From positions 29,755-93,754 of the forward strand of contig JAPLQI010000004.1 of NCBI GenBank assembly GCA_026399755.1: 64,000 nt of DNA. Reading direction: 5' to 3'. Both the position numbers and the translations under genes were made by a program. The stretch is from Pseudomonadota bacterium. GTDB taxonomy: Bacteria > Pseudomonadota > Gammaproteobacteria > Burkholderiales > Chitinibacteraceae. Positions 60,990-64,000 of this stretch are shown here, in pieces (the stretch's first letter is position 1; each line of letters begins with the position of its first letter). The notes below the pieces were generated by a model, which was not told the DNA's origin, did not search any database, and worked only from the letters and a program-made list of their open reading frames with translations.

Positions 60990-61421
60990 CGCGGGTTTCA
61001 CCCGCCCTACAAGATAATTGATCTTGAAGGGTGGGTGGGGCCCGCGTTTTTTATTGTACTTTTAGCTTACAAAACTCAAATCTTGAATCACGGAGAACAC
61101 TGAGAAAAACAAGGCTTGAGTTATGTTGTTTTGTAGATTTTGAGTATTTTAAAGCCCCGCAATAAGGATTCATATAGCCGCTGGTGGTATGGGGCTTAAA
61201 CCTCCCCTTGAAACACGCCGGAGTGAGGAACAAGCGGGGCGGGGTTTCGGCAAGGGAGCGAGGAACGAGCCAATCCCGCCCGCCGCCGACTCGATTGTCC
61301 GCAGCGCAGGGGCCTTCGTGTTTCGTGGGGTCGCCTTCTTTGCTTACTTTCTTGGCGAAGCAAGAAAGTGAGTCCCCGCGGGGATCCCGCACCAAAACCA
61401 ACGTGCCGAAGGCACTAAAAA
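60990..61421. mobile_element. Composite repeat: half palindromes and MITE-like copy D
   Basis: 60990-61011 is a right half arm (CGCGGGTTTCACCCGCCCTAC), followed by an inverted left-type arm (AGGGTGGGTGGGGCCCGCG) at 61027. At 61080 lies CACGGAGAACACTGAGAAAA. At 61191-61421 is the fourth MITE core, with AACGTGCCGAAGGCACTAAAA at its end, directly abutting the fghA stop. The right terminal repeat is missing. Confidence 0.75.
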
Positions 61422-61425
61422 TGAA

Positions 61426-62265
61426 CTACGCCCCCAAATGATCCGCATGAAAACGTAAATGCGCTTCAATAAAGCTGGCGATAAAGTAATAGCTGTGGTC
61501 GTAGCCGGGCTGGATATTTAATGTAAATGGCCACTGTTTGGCCAAGGCGATTTTCTCTAAGGCTTCCGGCTGTAATTGCTGTGGCATAAAGCTATCTTGA
61601 TCGCCCTGATCAATCAGTAGCGGCAACATTCGGCTTGCGTGCTGCATTAAATGGCAGCTGTCATAAGCCAGCCATGTATTTCTATCATCCCCCAGATACT
61701 CACTAAACGCCGTTTCACCCCAAGGCACTTGGGCGGGATTCACAATCGGCGCAAAAGCCGAGGCGGATCGATAGGCTTGCGGGTTTTTTAAAGCAATCAT
61801 CAAAGCGCCATGCCCTCCCATCGAATGCCCGCTAATGGACTTTATATTCGTCACAGGAAAATGGCCCTCGATTAAAGCAGGCAATTCGCTGACGATATAA
61901 TCGTACATCTGGTAATGCCGCTGCCACGGTGCCTCGGTGGCATTCACATAAAAGCCCGCGCCCTGCCCCAAATCATAACGCCCCGCATCGGCCACTTCAC
62001 TGCCACGCGGGCTGGTGTCTGGCATGACCAAAGCAATCCCCAACTGTGCCGCCACCCGCTGCACACCTGCCTTGGTGGCAAAGTTTTCGTCATTGCAGGT
62101 CAGGCCAGATAGCCAATAAAGTACCGGAACCTTGCCACCTTGCGCCGTTTGCGGCGGTAAATACACTGCAAACGTCATCTCGCACGAAGTGCTGCTGGCC
62201 TGATGCTTATAACGTTTATGCCAGCCACCAAAGCTGCGGTTACTGCTGATAAGTTCCAGAGACAT
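61426..62265 (-). CDS. fghA: S-formylglutathione hydrolase
   Basis: The 279-residue serine esterase of the esterase D type hydrolyses S-formylglutathione to formate and glutathione. The nucleophile elbow is [38 protein letters not shown] and [10 protein letters not shown] are family segments; the catalytic His is in [11 protein letters not shown] at 62265 follows AAAGGA; an ATG at 62271 overlaps it. It acts with the adjacent frmA product in formaldehyde detoxification. Also called frmB. Confidence 0.96.
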   Translation of the reverse strand: MSLELISSNRSFGGWHKRYKHQASSTSCEMTFAVYLPPQTAQGGKVPVLYWLSGLTCNDENFATKAGVQRVAAQLGIALVMPDTSPRGSEVADAGRYDLGQGAGFYVNATEAPWQRHYQMYDYIVSELPALIEGHFPVTNIKSISGHSMGGHGALMIALKNPQAYRSASAFAPIVNPAQVPWGETAFSEYLGDDRNTWLAYDSCHLMQHASRMLPLLIDQGDQDSFMPQQLQPEALEKIALAKQWPFTLNIQPGYDHSYYFIASFIEAHLRFHADHLGA

Positions 62266-62314
62266 AAGCATCCTTTAGATACCCAAAAGCTAAATGCAAA
62301 AAACCTAAAACAGA

Positions 62315-62433
62315 TCTGTAGACACAGAGAACACGAAGAAGAACAGCGAGAAAACCATTAAGAAAAAGCAACGCTGAATTCATTCGTTTTTCTCTGTGTA
62401 CTCTGTGTTCTTAACGTTCTCTGTGTCTACAGA
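62315..62433. repeat. TCTGTAGACACAGAG inverted-repeat element, copy 2
   Basis: A 119-bp element with the same 15-bp terminal inverted repeats as at 37807, enclosing different internal sequence that includes AGAGAACACGAAG. It lies between frmA and fghA. Confidence 0.82.
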
Positions 62434-62462
62434 ATTTAGGATTTTTATACGCGGATCAAACC

Positions 62463-63881
<1,419 letters not shown>

Positions 63882-64000
63882 TCAAACCCCTGATTTATAG
63901 GCTGTAAAATCATGCGGCTTAGGGTGTTTGGGGCGATCTTTTTTTGCATGAGGGTCGAAGTAAATCACTGCTTTGCATAGCTCATTCAGTGCCAGTTTTA
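63882..64000 (-). CDS. Partial unknown CDS (C-terminal end)
   Basis: A minus-strand frame runs from the window edge to a TGA at 63882-63884 and codes about 38 residues, beginning KLALNELCKAVIYFDPHAK. The composition and the continuous frame suggest a real C-terminus, but the family is not recognised and the length is too short for certainty. Confidence 0.35.
   Translation of the reverse strand, partial: KLALNELCKAVIYFDPHAKKDRPKHPKPHDFTAYKSGV

Overview
The window reads as a chromosomal segment of a mesophilic Gram-negative betaproteobacterium of the order Neisseriales, most likely a chitin-degrading relative of Chitinibacter, Deefgea or Iodobacter. The reasons are the Neisseria-like E3 subunit carrying its own lipoyl domain, betaproteobacterial trimeric porins, an Entner-Doudoroff gene cluster with a HexR regulator, and a secreted chitin-type AA10 lytic polysaccharide monooxygenase with a CBM5/12 module. 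The genus assignment is an inference. No phage, plasmid, CRISPR or intact insertion sequence was seen; there is one tRNA gene (Ser, UGA).

Layout. 0-7 kb: a partial DUF2798 membrane protein, a small unknown gene divergent from a MocR-type regulator, an HD-GYP protein, and the isoprenoid operon xseB-ispA-dxs. 7-12 kb: a GT14 N-acetylglucosaminyltransferase followed by a GlmS paralogue whose glutaminase half has lost its catalytic residues while the isomerase half looks intact, then a chemoreceptor. 12-18 kb (minus strand): the YqjD/YqjE/YqjK envelope trio, nadC, a phosphohexomutase with a YheT-type hydrolase, and the ABC-F protein YbiT, whose start region is tandemly duplicated. 18-24 kb: an uncharacterised 506-aa protein, tRNA-Ser, and two paralogous porins.

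24-40 kb is central carbon metabolism: gap, eda and edd on the minus strand face zwf-pgl-hexR-pgi on the plus strand, with two good HexR-type operators in the divergent edd/zwf gap. The pyruvate dehydrogenase operon aceE-aceF-lpdA follows. Glucose 6-phosphate can therefore be taken to pyruvate by the Entner-Doudoroff route and on to acetyl-CoA by genes lying side by side, but no glucokinase is present. 40-51 kb is a signalling island: a 1629-aa hybrid kinase ending in REC-Hpt-REC-EAL, a stand-alone receiver protein, and a second hybrid kinase with a LOV-type photosensor signature. 51-64 kb holds a secreted glutathione peroxidase, the LPMO, ahpC-ahpF, a TMEM175-like channel, a YkgJ protein, a Pat/PatZ-type lysine acetyltransferase, pyrophosphatase, and the glutathione-dependent formaldehyde pathway (frmA and S-formylglutathione hydrolase).

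The intergenic spaces hold several families of dispersed repeats: about 60-bp palindromes with GTAGGGCGGGTGAAACCCG ends; a 230-400-bp MITE-like element (four copies, at about 39.9, 53.2, 57.2 and 61.2 kb) that shares those ends; and a third inverted-repeat family bounded by TCTGTAGACACAGAG (two copies). The items most worth following up are the GT14/degenerate-GlmS pair, the LOV kinase with its unusual Gln-to-Thr change, the kinase/receiver/EAL signalling island, and the MITE-like family.
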